DNA of 64,000 nt, taken from Aradus depressus (Eukaryota > Arthropoda > Insecta > Hemiptera > Aradidae). The notes beneath the pieces are model-generated. The model saw nothing but the letters and a program-made list of their open reading frames with translations, made no database searches and was not told the DNA's origin. Shown here piece by piece: positions 33,295 to 44,205 of this stretch (its first letter is position 1; every line of letters begins with the position of its first letter). The translations under genes and the position numbers were made by a program. The stretch covers positions 27,632,908-27,696,907 of the forward strand of contig OY759219.1 in assembly GCA_963662175.1 (NCBI GenBank). The letters run 5' to 3'.

Positions 33295-34150
33295 CCTGAT
33301 AGTTTTTTTTATTAAAACAGATAAAAAAAATTATGTGGTCATTAATTTTTTACATGCTTCCTCCCCCTCTCAAATTCATTTCATACTGGCATTACAGGGT
33401 ATAATAAAGTCTCTCTCAATATAATTATAACTTCTTCTGAATGGCTCATGTGAAAACAATATGCATAATAATATGATATCACATTTGTTGCTTTCCAAGA
33501 ACTCTTTACTCCTTGTTAAGTTTTAGAGGAGATGTCTGTCTGAACTTTGCCAACATTACGTTCACTACCCTCTTTTACAAATCTCCGTCCCCTAGAGTGT
33601 GATTCACCCCTAAAATGAAGATGACAAGGGGGAAACCATTGGCGGAAGCTAGGGGGCCGAGCACTGAGCAATTCACCAATCGGTAAGTCGGCAACAATAT
33701 ACAGCAATCGTTGTTTTTTCTTCAAGTGTAAAACTCCAGCATGTGCTGTAACAAGGGAATGTGCGGTGCACACAGACCATATACTTGCGTAGCGTGGGGG
33801 GAGCAGACATTTCCTTAATTTACTCGAAAACGGTTAGTCCTATCAAAAAATTGGTTCTTACCAAAAATGGTTCTTATTAAATTTCCAATTGCTATTAAGT
33901 CCTTAGATTTGATATAGGATCAATACGACCAAAGTCTCCTAACTCTCTCAAAGAATGAAAAATAAATTTCAACGGGATATATTTCAAACAACAATAACTA
34001 CATTTTATATTATAGATTGTACATATTTCACTCACATTATGTGTTGCTTGCTATTTATTATCTGTTGATAGGATGGGTGATGATTATGCAATGGATCATC
34101 TAATCTACTCTTCCTTCAAGAATGAGACCGTCCTCAAGAGAATGAATGCA
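33295..34150. other. no gene recognised; family E scrap
   Basis: A family E remnant lies at 33340-33415 (CATGCTTCCTCCCCC, GGCATTACAGGGTATAA). Otherwise unassigned. Confidence 0.4.
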
Positions 34151-34157
34151 AGCTTAG

Positions 34158-34442
34158 TTATATATTAATTGTAGCTAACTTGGCATGAACTGAAGTAACT
34201 TGCTCCATGATCTTGTTTATTTCAAGCTCTTGACCTCGTAATTTTTTTTCAAGAGTTGTTATCTTAATGCCCTGTACCTGCACCTCTTTTCTGAGGATTT
34301 CTGTCTCTAGATGAGTCTCACAGATAGATGAGCAAACTGCGGTCTTTTTCAGTAGTCCAGGTGATCGGTATACTTTTTCAAGTGTTCTCATTTCTTTCGT
34401 AACTCGTTCATCATCATCTTCAGGTCTGCGCCTGCAGGCCAT
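34158..34442 (-). CDS. hypothetical 94-residue coiled-coil protein
   Basis: ATG in good context (AAAATGGCC) opens a frame of 94 codons ending TAA. The first third is charged (MACRRRPEDDDERVTKEM). Residues about 48-88 show heptad spacing of hydrophobics (ILRKEVQVQGIKITTLEKKL...), a likely coiled coil. No signal peptide and no family that I recognise. No promoter or AATAAA is obvious. It could be a small gene, a first exon, or a fragment of a transposon ORF1. Confidence 0.35.
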   Translation of the reverse strand: MACRRRPEDDDERVTKEMRTLEKVYRSPGLLKKTAVCSSICETHLETEILRKEVQVQGIKITTLEKKLRGQELEINKIMEQVTSVHAKLATINI

Positions 34443-34730
34443 TTTAATATATGAATGACAAAAGTGATTCCTCTTAATATGAGATAAAAATGTAAATATT
34501 CAAACACTCTCTGGGCGGCTAACCTACAATTACGTATTTTGCAGCTCAAGAACAGATGTGAAATGTTTTAAAACAATTAACTTGATATGAAGTGCCTTTT
34601 GGATAACAGCTGGCCGGGACATAGGGTCAATATTAAAAATAACCTTAAAAATGAATTTGAAAAAATAAATAAAAATAATAAATTGAAATTAATTGACTAA
34701 ATTTTAAACCTTTCTATTTGCTAAAGTGAA

Positions 34731-35080
34731 GTTAGGTTAGGTTAGGTTTTATGACTCATGCCCGGGCTTTAACAACGAGGTCATATCGCCTACTACCAGA
34801 GCGCTCTTTCGTCACTCTGGTGGACATGAGCCCGACTCTATTGTAGGAGTCCTAAATTTTGCCTACCCTAAATTTTTATTCATCTAGGGGAGGGGTCTTT
34901 AACTAGTACCTGACATCGTACAGGCTCGGGACCATTGCTTAACGTCCCATCCGAAGGACGGCGTGCTTAAGTTTATTTTACCTCCCAGATAAAATAAACT
35001 AAGGGCCTCGGTCGGGTTACGAACACACGACCTTGAGCTCAGAAGTCAAGCACGCATACCACTGAGCTACCGGCGCCCTC
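34731..35080 (-). mobile_element. full-length SINE
   Basis: Complete from the (TTAGG)n-oriented tail (GTTAGGTTAGGTTAGG) to CGGCGCCCTC. I found no convincing target duplication. Confidence 0.93.
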
Positions 35081-35084
35081 GCTT

Positions 35085-35580
35085 TTGCTCGGCACTAGAC
35101 TTTTTAGGTTTTTAAAATTCCTTTTGATGCGAGCTTTCCTCTGATTTGCCTTTTCTATAATTCCGCGCATATTTACGATTCATTTGAGACATCTTTAATT
35201 TTTTTTCAATTTTCAATTTAATACCGATTTTTACATATATTTCGGCGAATAATTTTATTGTTTCACTTTGAGTCCTAGTAGTGCTCCTCAAGCCCTTTAC
35301 AATGACACCCGAATCAACGTCCTATCTAAACGCGTTATCACGTTACACTAATTTCTAATTTTACATAACGCTAATTCGCAACAATCCACACTAGCCCGAT
35401 AACGTCACACACACAACAAACACGTTCAGACATACTCTATCCATTGTGACCTCAACCGTTGTTATCGCATTATTAGTCTTGTAGTTATTATCGATTGAAA
35501 TCTGACGGTATTTTGTAACACAAGAAAGTTTCACCTGCTATCACTGTGCTTAACGAGCGAATAGGCGTTTTCACGTCAAT
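35085..35580. other. no gene recognised
   Basis: AT-rich to moderate, with many ACAC and GTTATC words; nothing identified. Confidence 0.4.
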
Positions 35581-35584
35581 ATAT

Positions 35585-35873
35585 GTTAGTTATTATGACT
35601 CATGCCTGGCCTTCAACTACAAGGTGATATCGCTTACTACCAGAGCGCTCTTTCGTCACTCTGGTTGAGATAAGCACGACTCTACTGTGGGAGTCCTAAA
35701 TGTTGTCTAGATTTATTAAGGGGTCTTTAACGAGTAACTGACATCGCACAGGACGGCGTGTTCAAGATTTTTTCACCTCCCAGATAAAAAACCTAAGGGC
35801 CTTGGACGGGTTTTCAACCCACGATCTTGGGCTCAGTAAGCAAGCACGGATACCATTGAGCTACAGGCGCTCT
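35585..35873 (-). mobile_element. SINE of the shortened subfamily
   Basis: Ends GTTAGTTATTATGACTCATG (TAAC-type tail). The central domain is shortened: CGCCGTCC joins directly to TGTGCGATGTCAG, lacking the GGATGGGACG segment. Same variant as the first monomer of the dimer at 29470-29625. Confidence 0.85.
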
Positions 35874-35879
35874 CCTATA

Positions 35880-36485
35880 AAATATAATAAATGTGCTTAT
35901 TATATCACTCTCTTATGCCAATCATGCTTACAGATCACTCTCTCTTCCCCCCTCCCTTCACAAAATCATTTTTCCGTCACAAAATTGATAATTTTTCATA
36001 ATGGCCCCAGCCGATTGTCCACCTAAAACCATGCTACACCACTGTATGTGTTTGTACCTGCTTTTCGAAGATGGCAATTGTTCAATAAGACAAATAACTG
36101 TACAGCTACTGTACAATTTCTTGGACAAGTAATTTGAACAATTGGTATGATTTCCGATGATCAATTTGAATTTTGATGAGCTAAAATCTGAACGGACAAC
36201 CGAGGTCTAAATTATTCATGGAGCAAAGTTGGAGGAATAGTTGTTCTGGTCTAAGGTGATTGGAACTAGAACGGGCGTCACCTCTGGACAGCTTCGACGC
36301 CTCTACATATTTGTTGCTGTTATTATATAAATTATGTATTAATAATATCTTAAAGTGACTAAATTGTTTATAAACATTAACAAACAACTCTCTCGATACT
36401 CTTTAAAGACTCTTAACTTTGTTAACAAAACCTGTGTAGCAAAAATTTAGGATTCGCCCAATAGTGTCAGGCTCGCGTCCACCAG
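35880..36485. other. no gene recognised; family E scrap
   Basis: 35905-35960 carries the family E words ATGCTTACAGATCACTCTCTC. The rest is unassigned. A SINE-like word (TTTAGGATTCGCCCAATAG) lies near 36447. Confidence 0.35.
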
Positions 36486-36499
36486 TGAGAGGAAAGACT

Positions 36500-36960
36500 T
36501 CTTGGATAGAAGACTTCTGCAGGCTCAAGGAGCGTACTTCTCTGTCATCAAGCTTCTACGGCTCAGAGCCATGTCGAGGAGCCTGAAGCACTGGATCTAT
36601 AGCTCCATGATAAAGACAGTCCTGATCTATGGGTGTGAAACCTTGATTTCATCTGGAAAACTGTTGCTACAGGTTTTTGAAATTGAGCTGAGGAAAATGG
36701 GAGCAGTAAAGGATCAGGACAAAGAGGGAGCTGAAGGACATCTTCTGGAAATACCCGGCCGTAGTAGCCATGAAATCACGGCGTCTGCGGTGGGCTGGGT
36801 ATGTGGAGGGAAGCGCATCTCAGACAGCCATAGGACGCATCATGAGCCAGATCACGAGGAAGACCTGGTGAAGAAGGATGCCATGAAACACCATGTTATC
36901 CTGACAGATCGCGGTGGAGGAGGCTGGTGTGGGCGGCTAAGGGTCTCTAATACTCATTTT
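36500..36960 (+). mobile_element. decayed LINE reverse transcriptase C-terminus
   Basis: SLKHWIYSSMIKTVLIYGCET corresponds to the same RT segment as LYKTIIRPVLLYGSETW at 17.9 kb. After a frameshift, RRLRWAGYVEGSASQTAIGR continues the family. A 203-codon open frame runs through but changes register, so it is not a gene. Confidence 0.7.
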
Positions 36961-36964
36961 GAAC

Positions 36965-37525
36965 ATTTGAATGAAAGTCACGTTAAAAGCTTGAAGCTTG
37001 CAGACTGTTTTAACATTGATCTCTTGACCTTCAGCTGCCTAAAAATGTCTCTAGAAGTTACTCGTTACTTTCAAGGAATAGAACATTCTGCTAGGGTGTA
37101 TCCCTCAACATAATGTGACAGAAGGCAGATTTGAACGGTTAGGTCAGACAGGGCCGGGGGTCGGATCCAGGATGCTCCCCAGGAGGGTTCGTATTCCCCG
37201 TTGTGTCATGCATAATCCCCCACCCTTCGCCAACTTGTTCCTACCTCCTCAAGACACCAGATGTCCCCAGCCATTACCATATTTCTCAGGGACCACCATT
37301 TGCCTCTCCTCAGAGTCCTCTTTCGAATTCCACTTTTTTCAGAAAACAATACCCCTCCACTTTGCAACTGAGTGATTCTCAAAGTTTTTCCAAAGCATCT
37401 GGTTCCCCAAATTCCTTATTTATGATCCTAATAGCTTATTTATTAATGTGGAGCACCTGATGTCTGCCGGTGAATTAATGAAACTTTGGTTGAAAGTACA
37501 ACTGTGATTTTCTATACTAATATAT
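36965..37525. other. no gene recognised
   Basis: 37130-37400 is C-rich with two overlapping plus-strand frames lacking recognisable motifs. Confidence 0.4.
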
Positions 37526-37529
37526 AAAC

Positions 37530-37822
37530 AGAGGGTGCCAGTAGTTCAGGGGTAGCTTGCTTGCATTCTGAGCTCAAGTTTAGCCTCTAAGGTTATTATT
37601 TGGGAGGTGAAAAAACCTTCAGCACTCCGTCCTTCGGATAGGACGTCAAGAGCTGCTCCCGAGCCTATTAGGATTAAAGAATCCTACTCTAGATGAATAA
37701 AAACTTAGGGTAAACAAAATTTACGAATCCCACTGTAGAGTCGGGCTCATGTCCACCAGCTTTGGTAGTAGGCGATATGACCTTGTAGTTTAAGCCCCAG
37801 CATGAGACAATAACTAACTATA
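37530..37822 (+). mobile_element. diverged SINE, TAAC tail
   Basis: GGGTGCCAGTAGTTCAGGGG, TTCTGAGCTCAAG, CGTCCTTCGGATAGGACGTC and the tail ACAATAACTAACTA. The B box is deleted. Confidence 0.8.
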
Positions 37823-37824
37823 AA

Positions 37825-38475
37825 GAGAGAAATTTGTTTTTGTGTATTTGAGGGAATCACAAAAATTACGTAACCGTTTTGAATAATTTTTTCACAATTG
37901 GAAAGGTTAATTCCTCCCGGTAAACATAGACTATACACCTTCTCACTTCACCAAAAATGGGTTGAACAATGATGGTAAATGTGAAGGAAGTGCCATTTAT
38001 TGTATATGGCTCCTAAACTGTTGAAGATATATCAAAATGATGTAACGAGGAATTGTTAACAATAATATATTGAACCAAAAAGTCCACGACATTATATACC
38101 TATCTTTAACAGATAGGCTTTACTGAGAGTTTATATCTATAAATAAATCTGTAATTTTGGGTCAAAATATAAAATGAAAGCTCTTCAATGGTTGATCGGA
38201 TTTTCATGACATTCACAAATATCATCGAGACCGTAACATAAAATAGCTCTTTAACGGTTGACTTTTCGATGTTAATGTATAAATCCAAAAATGTAATAAT
38301 TAATAAAATCAAGTTTCCAACATTCGATAAAATGGATATTTTGCATATCTATACATTGGAAGGGGGAGGGGAGGCGCTGCTAATATGGATTTATTGAGTA
38401 GAACATCATTTCAAAGGTCTTACTTAGGCCGGGAAGCATCAGAAATTTTCATTTATACAGAGGTGAAATGGAGGG
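37825..38475. other. no gene recognised
   Basis: AT-rich; nothing identified. Confidence 0.4.
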
Positions 38476-38479
38476 GAGG

Positions 38480-38741
38480 TTAATCTAACTACAAGGTCAT
38501 ATCACCTACTACCAGAACGCTCTTTCATTGTTTTCGTGGACATGGGCCGACTCTAATAAGGGAATTCTAAATTCTTATTCACCTACGGTAGAGATCTTTA
38601 ACGAGTACCTGACATCGTACAGGCGCGGGACCGCTTAACGTCCCATTCGAAAGGACAGCGTGCTCAAGGTTTTTTCACCTCTCAGATACAAAAACCTAAG
38701 GGCCTTATTGATAGTTTAAAGCATGAGTCACAACAACTAAC
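38480..38741. mobile_element. two SINE pieces back to back
   Basis: 38480-38704 is a minus-strand SINE lacking its head. 38705-38741 (TAGTTTAAAGCATGAGTCAC...AACTAAC) is a plus-strand 3' end. They meet without spacer, so one has recombined or inserted into the other. Confidence 0.7.
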
Positions 38742-39065
38742 TTTTTTAAGGTAAAAAAAATGAGTGTTCTTATTCGAGTTGAGATTTTTAAATTTACGCA
38801 AGAAAATTGATATCGAACAGTTTTGAAATTTGGTATTTTGTACTCGAATGTGACCTTTTGAAAAAAGCAAGTATAAGATAACAAAATATTTACCATATTT
38901 AAAATAAAGATAGACATTTTTTACGACTTTTTTGCCTTGAATTTAATTTCAGATATTCACAATTTACAAGCCAAATGAACAGCCTTGTAGAAATTTGTGA
39001 CATAGAACATAATAAAAACAAGCACACACATTCAAAAAAATACCATTAGGAAAAAGTTTCTCAAC

Positions 39066-39200
39066 ATGAACGCTACATTGTACGTTACCGTTATAGCCAT
39101 TTCTATGCTGGCTGCAGCTCTCGTCAATCCACTGCTCACACCAACAGGATCAGGAATATTCCATACTATTCATTTTACACTTTTCCCCGAAGGCAAGTGA
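39066..39200 (+). CDS. 44-residue secreted peptide ORF
   Basis: ATG in the context TCAACATGAAC opens MNATLYVTVIAISMLAAALV, a clear signal peptide, followed by NPLLTPTGSGIFHTIH and ending PEGK-TGA. An AATAAA at 39300-39305 would end a transcript of about 260 nt. No family recognised. The end GAAGGCAAGTGA also matches a GC-AG splice donor (AG|GCAAGT), so this could be a first exon instead. The start context and layout resemble the 35-residue ORF at 50234. Confidence 0.5.
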   Translation: MNATLYVTVIAISMLAAALVNPLLTPTGSGIFHTIHFTLFPEGK

Positions 39201-39383
39201 TCGGAAGTCTTCAATCCAAATGTCATTCCAAGGGGTTGGATACATTTTGTCTTGGAATGAATCTGAACCAATAATGTCAATGTTGTCTTTAGATGAGTTA
39301 ATAAAATTTTGAAAATGATGTACAATTTTTATATACTTATTATATGCCTAAGATCATAGTATGAAGAATATTATATATACTCG

Positions 39384-39419
<36 letters not shown>

Positions 39420-39455
39420 AATATATATATTATATATATTATATATATATTATAT

Positions 39456-39460
39456 ACCGT

Positions 39461-39534
<74 letters not shown>

Positions 39535-39539
39535 ACGGT
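39456..39539. repeat. 84-bp perfect palindrome with (TA)n core
   Basis: ACCGTAAC at 39456-39463 and GTTACGGT at 39532-39539 flank an uninterrupted AT alternation, so the whole is self-complementary and could extrude as a cruciform. Less regular TA runs precede it from 39383. Confidence 0.85.
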
Positions 39540-40238
39540 CAATGTGCGAAAACGGTAATTGTAAACAATAACCACTAATTGTGAACAATTACCAAAACGA
39601 TTGGTAAAAGTAGGAAATCTTGTGATTTTGGCAGTTTTATTGGTAATTGTTAACAATCACCGGTTCCCCTTGGTAATAGCAGGAAATACACTAATAAACT
39701 TAATTATTCACCTACATTTTATTATTCAAAACGTTTTAATAGAAGGTTACAAAACATAAATAAAAATAGAAAAAAAAAATAATATGAAATCGACTTTATT
39801 AAATGTCTAGTATTTATTAAAACAAACATTACTCCCATGACATTTGGAGTTACAGAGAACACCCCTGTTTTTGCAGGAACATTTTTTGGTTTTGCATTTT
39901 CTGAGTGCAAGAACATCGGTCATATCCTTGGCCTCCTGTGGTAGAAGAGAGCCTAGCACATTCCCTTAGAGAAATTGTTTTGTTACGAACATCTTCAACT
40001 TGAACAAAACTTTCTGCTGCCAGTGCAAATTGATTTGTTGTTGATTTCGGAAGTTACATTTCCTACTTTCACCGTCTTATCTCTACTTTTACCGCTTTGA
40101 CTTGGTAATTGTGAACATTAACCGGTGAATGTGCACAATAACTGGGAATAGTGGATAACTATTAAACGATTTTACAATATTTTCTACTTTTACCATAGAG
40201 CCAGGTAAACGTGTACAATTACCGGTTATTGTTTTCAT
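39540..40238 (-). mobile_element. DNA transposon remnant with integrase C-terminal Cys motif
   Basis: On the minus strand, about 39810-39990, the translation reads ISLRECARLSSTTGGQGYD, then after a one-base shift LRKCKTKKCSCKNRGVLC then NSKCHGSNVCFNKY and a stop. This Cys-rich C-terminus is known from KRBA2-like/Ginger-type integrase transposons. Both flanks carry repeated GGTAATTGTGAACAAT-type words in alternating orientation, probably subterminal repeats. The catalytic core is absent. Confidence 0.55.
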
Positions 40239-40299
40239 TTTTTATATACTTATTATATGCCTAAGATCATAGTCTGAAGAATATTATATATAAGGTGAT

Positions 40300-40545
40300 A
40301 TTGTAATTGTCAATCAGATCTAAGTTAACACTTGTGAAATTTTCATATGAAATTTCAAGTTCATTGCTATAATCACTTCTGAGATAAAACGCTCAAAAAA
40401 TTTCCAGTTCTACAGACATTATCGCGAAAATTGTCAAAACATATTCAGGGGGCCTTGAAACGTGAAATTCAGTTGACAAATCTCGGATTTTGGTACGATA
40501 AAAATACTTTCTTATACTGAAAGTAATAAGAAAGTAAAAATATAA
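40300..40545 (+). repeat. family H repeat
   Basis: AAATTTCAAGTTCATTGCTA, ATTATCGCGAAAATTGTCAAAAC, CCTTGAAACGTGAAATTC and CTTTCTTATACTGAAAG. Same family as 29985-30235. Confidence 0.6.
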
Positions 40546-40549
40546 GAGT

Positions 40550-41900
40550 ATTGTTGACAGAAACACAAGATGAATATAAATCTTAGATGAAGAATTGTTG
40601 AGATAAAAGTTATTGGAGAGATTGGAAGTGGATGAGATGAGATTGTCGATGAAATATGTTCTATGGGCTAGCCTTAGTAAGGATTAGGTTGGAGTTGTGA
40701 GAAGTGCGACAGTTATTTGGTCCCCAACCAGGATCAGAAATGTCAAAAATTTATTGGTACTTCATCAAAAACTGGATTTTACGGGTTAACTAGGAAAAGG
40801 CGAAAGAATAAAATAAAAAATCAGGTGTGGGTCTCGGGACCCCCGGCAGAAGCTATGCTTCTAAAGAGAAAGAAAACAAAAATCAGCTAATAGAAGCGTT
40901 TTACCATAATAGAACGCAAGCTAAATCAACAGCATCATTATTACAAGAATTCAAAATTTTTAAGAACTATACTTGTTCAAATTTTATTTTTCTGAACTCC
41001 CCCCAAAAAAAGCTGCCGTTGACACTGTATTCGAGCTGGGGAAGTAGCCTTGACAGGTGCTGGTATACAGCGGAAGGAAAGAGTACTAATGTCTAATTTG
41101 ACTGCTGCTGACATCTAGCCGTGAGATCCAGAACTATTTAGAATGACATCTAGCCGTGAGATGCAGAACTATTTAGAACAAACAGCGTTACGTTACGGTT
41201 TTTCCTCGTTGACCCCCAACTCCCAGGCATCCCATAAGAAGCATAGCTTCAAAAAGCCTCACCCTCATGAGCGCAGTTGGAGTGAAACTTCATTTATCTA
41301 TATTTTGAATTAAAAAAATGTTGATTAATAATCAATAAGAAATCAATAATTTTAATGAATTTTAATAATTTAAAATGTAAATGGAGCGTAATAATTAATT
41401 ATTAAAAATTACCATCATGTTGACCTTCTTGTTGCTGTATTCTCTTTTGTCTTGCACGAAATTTTTTGAAGTTTTTGACATTTTTAACTATTTAACACTA
41501 ACTCAGAATAAAACTAAACGTATCAAATCACGGCTATAATATCAAACGTATTATTTTAACGAATAAACCGTACACAAACAGGAAGCACACAACAGCTGAT
41601 GCATCGACACCCTCCTAAACTCGTAGTTGACTTGTACGCATGCGCTACTCATACCTTCTCCTTAGAGTTTCATGTTTGATTTTTTATGTCGAGGTAATTT
41701 AATAAAATTATTACAACTTAAAATCATTTTAAAAAAATGAAAAATGATTAAAATTGACACATAATTTTACATAAAGCATAGGTATTAATAAAATTTTATT
41801 TAAAATAAAAACTTCAAAAAAATACAGCACAAAATAAAAAAATAAACGATAACCTCTTTGAGCAGGTTATGCTTGCAAATACTGCTTTCTGATTGGTAGT
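40550..41900. other. no gene recognised; small tandem duplication
   Basis: A 35-bp unit (GACATCTAGCCGTGAGAT...TTTAGAA) is tandemly duplicated at about 41108-41180. AAGCTATGCTTC at 40851 and GAAGCATAGCTTC at 41239 are inverted to each other around an 89-codon frame (40827-41096) of unknown nature, possibly a repeat. Confidence 0.4.
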
Positions 41901-41903
41901 GTC

Positions 41904-41939
41904 AGAACTAACATTATCCACTAGAATAATGTTAGTTCT
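41904..41939. repeat. perfect 14-bp hairpin, 8-nt loop
   Basis: AGAACTAACATTAT, loop CCACTAGA, ATAATGTTAGTTCT. Longer than expected by chance in a window this size. No associated gene recognised. Confidence 0.7.
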
Positions 41940-41944
41940 CCAAA

Positions 41945-42470
41945 CCTCAACTTCTAGGCCCATTATACCTAGGATATGGTGACTTTTGATTCTAACCAAC
42001 GCCACATTTGAATTCAGCTCAAAAAATTGCAAAAATAACCACGGCCATTTCAATTTTGTTAATTTTGGATATTGTGAGTTTTGATTCTGGAGGACTCATA
42101 TAAAAAATAAAGTTATTCTTCAAAATATTCTCTTATTCCTGTAAATATTATATACCAATGTCAGGAGCAGCGAACAGAGTGTCTTCAGCAACATTTAGAA
42201 TTCATGTTGACATCTGAACAGCTGAAATGAGAACGAGGTCCCCTGTTAATATTACTAAAACTGTCTTCATAACTGTGAAGGCAAGACAGATGTCGCTATG
42301 AACGAAGCAAGAACTGTCACCATGTCAGCAATCCTATGTATAGCCTACACACATATAATTGCTATTTAAAAATGCATAACAATTTGCAGGTTCCGAGTTC
42401 AATAATATGTTTGACAACTTGTCAGTTTGAAAGGAAAAATTGTATTGGTGGATATGTATTATTTATATAA
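41945..42470. other. no gene recognised
   Basis: 42160-42340 is less AT-rich (GTCTTCAGCAACATTTAG, GGCAAGACAGATGTCGC) but carries no supported ORF. Confidence 0.4.
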
Positions 42471-42477
42471 AAAAATA

Positions 42478-42655
42478 GAGGACGCCGAGGTAACGTGCTA
42501 GACTATTGAGCTCAAGATCGCGGGTTCGAAACCAGGGCGAGGCCCTTAGATTTTTTATCTAGGAGGTGAAAAATCTTGAACATGACGCCCTTCGAGACGT
42601 TGAATGATCCCGAGCCTGCATAATGTCAGGTACTCGTTAAAGAGTTGAATAAAAA
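42478..42655 (+). mobile_element. SINE, 3'-truncated
   Basis: AGAGGACGCCGAGGTAACG, CTCAAGATCGCGGGTTCGAAACC (B box) and CTAGGAGGTGAAAAATCTTG. Stops after GTTAAAGAGTTGAATAAAAAT. Confidence 0.8.
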
Positions 42656-42779
42656 TGAATATGTTTTGTGTTAAAGGAACTATTTTTTTTCTATATATAT
42701 TTTGAATAGATTTAAATAATTGCTATTACTGTTAGATATAATAAAAATAGTTAAGTATTGATATTAAGTATTTCTATGT

Positions 42780-42935
42780 TTTTAAGAAAGATGGCCGACC
42801 CCGCGTGGGGACGCTACTTTCAGTATGTTAAAGTTGATGGACCAAGATGGACGTGTTATAGTTGTATTGCTTTGTGTTTGGTGTTGGAGGGTGAGATGAA
42901 TAAACTAAATTTTACAAAATTACAAGTTTTGTTTT
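42780..42935 (+). mobile_element. LINE 3' UTR piece
   Basis: AAGAAAGATGGCCGACC, TGGGGACGCTACTTTCAG and GGACCAAGATGGACG match the LINE 3' UTR at 14820-14975. The 99-codon frame through it is therefore not a gene. Confidence 0.65.
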
Positions 42936-43044
42936 ATTTTATTTCATATTTGTTGGTTGATTGGTTTATTTGGGGCGAACAACTGCTTTGGTTATTATCG
43001 CCCTACCTTGTTACATTCCTTGTCCTAACTAAGCCAGCGAACTC

Positions 43045-43320
43045 TTTATGCAAATGACGACAACAGCCATGATGGGATCCGACAGGGGGCCAGGGGGACC
43101 GGGGAAGGCCAAGCAAAGGACCCAGGGCAACCAACGAATAGGCAGGCCAGGCCGGGGGACAAACAACAGGAACGCCGGGCCACTCTCTCAAGTATATGTA
43201 AGCCCTTGGCTTAATCGTGAAGATAGCGTAGCTTGAAGATGAGGGTGAGGAAAGCCGTCTACTCCTTCCAAGTCCGGGACTGTTCCAGTCCAGAGGCCCC
43301 GGCGGAGCTGCCCCATTTCA
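43045..43320 (+). other. GC-rich island of unknown origin
   Basis: Purine-rich G/C-rich DNA (GACAGGGGGCCAGGGGG, AGGCCAGGCCGGGGGAC) in a very AT-rich neighbourhood. Short frames read DRGPGGPGKAKQRTQGNQRI and VRKAVYSFQVRDCSSPEAPA. The base composition is foreign to its surroundings. Probably a LINE or gene fragment, but I cannot identify it. Confidence 0.4.
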
Positions 43321-43435
43321 TATTTGTTGACGCTCGAATAGAAATATTAAATATGCGAAATCTTTTTTTTTTTTTTTTTTTTCTCCTTTTATTTAAGACT
43401 TTATGTGGTAGTAATGTAGTATCTGGTAAAGTAAA

Positions 43436-43655
43436 AAAAACTTGAGCACGCCGTCCTTCGTATGGGACGTTAAGCGAGTGTGAACAATGTCAGGTAATCG
43501 TTGAAGTCCCCCTACCCTAAATTAATAAACCTGGTTATGCTAAATTTAGAACTCCCACAGTAGAGTCGGGCTCAGAGCAGCGAACGAGAGCTCTGGTAGT
43601 AGGCGATATAACTTCGGAGTTAAAGCCCGGTCATGAATCATAATTACTAACTAAC
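43436..43655 (+). mobile_element. SINE, 5'-truncated, TAAC tail
   Basis: CTTGAGCACGCCGTCCTTCG to GAATCATAATTACTAACTAAC. The head is replaced by a T-run and A-run region. Confidence 0.8.
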
Positions 43656-43764
43656 ATACATTGTTAATAAATGTAACAATAATTAAAAAAATAAGAATAG
43701 AGGATAAAAGGGAATCGTTCTTCAGACGTTGCTAAAACTAGTTATCAAACTGTTTTATTTATAC

Positions 43765-44205
43765 ATCCCCAGTTATACAACTTGTTTGTGTATGTGCGTG
43801 TCTGTAAAAATATATATATAATAACCGATAACTCCTGTCAGAATAAATGTATGGATACGAAAATATCATATATATATTCCAGAATTCCATAATGACGACA
43901 CCTATTGATTTTTCGCCAAACCAGCTAAAGAGAAGGAAGGATTGGGGGGAGGCTGAACACAACAAATCTAAAAACTTACATTGTAATGAATTTATCGACG
44001 CAAAATGTTATATGTAAATTCAAAACTTCATAAGGACCATAACTAAGAATTTTCAGTGAAATCGGTCGAACGGACGGAAGGGATCAGAGGGGGCTCAACT
44101 CAAAAAACCCCAAGAACTCCCAATGAAATTAATGTATTTTGGAAGTAGAGTGAAAACGTAATTAATTTGTACTGGGGAAGGACATTGCCGGTGATTCAAC
44201 AACTT
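43765..44205 (+). mobile_element. family D repeat
   Basis: GTGTGCGTGTCTGTAAAAATA-type start, GACGACACCTATTGATTTT, GGGCTCAACTCAAAAAACC and terminal GGAAGGACATTGCCGGTGATTC. Nearly full length. Confidence 0.6.

Larger units (their letters stand above)
39326..40292. repeat. 54-bp direct repeat flanking an 859-bp insertion
   Basis: Copies at 39326-39379 and 40239-40292 (TTTTTATATACTTATTATAT...GAATATTATATATA) differ at one base. The first follows the small ORF's AATAAA. Between them lie the TA palindrome and the integrase-like region. Confidence 0.85.

Noticed and set aside
36502..37113. 203-codon frame, the longest in the window
   Set aside because: Only the start matches LINE reverse transcriptase; after a frame change it reads the wrong register of the same LINE and then non-coding DNA.
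39450..39656. Frame with alternating Ile-Tyr
   Set aside because: Translation of the TA palindrome.
41814..42053. 79-codon minus-strand frame
   Set aside because: Contains the perfect hairpin and lacks any domain or signal peptide pattern; likely chance.
42758..43057. 99-codon frame starting MILSISMFLRKMADPAWG
   Set aside because: Its first half is a LINE 3' UTR shared with 14820-14975; not a conserved protein.
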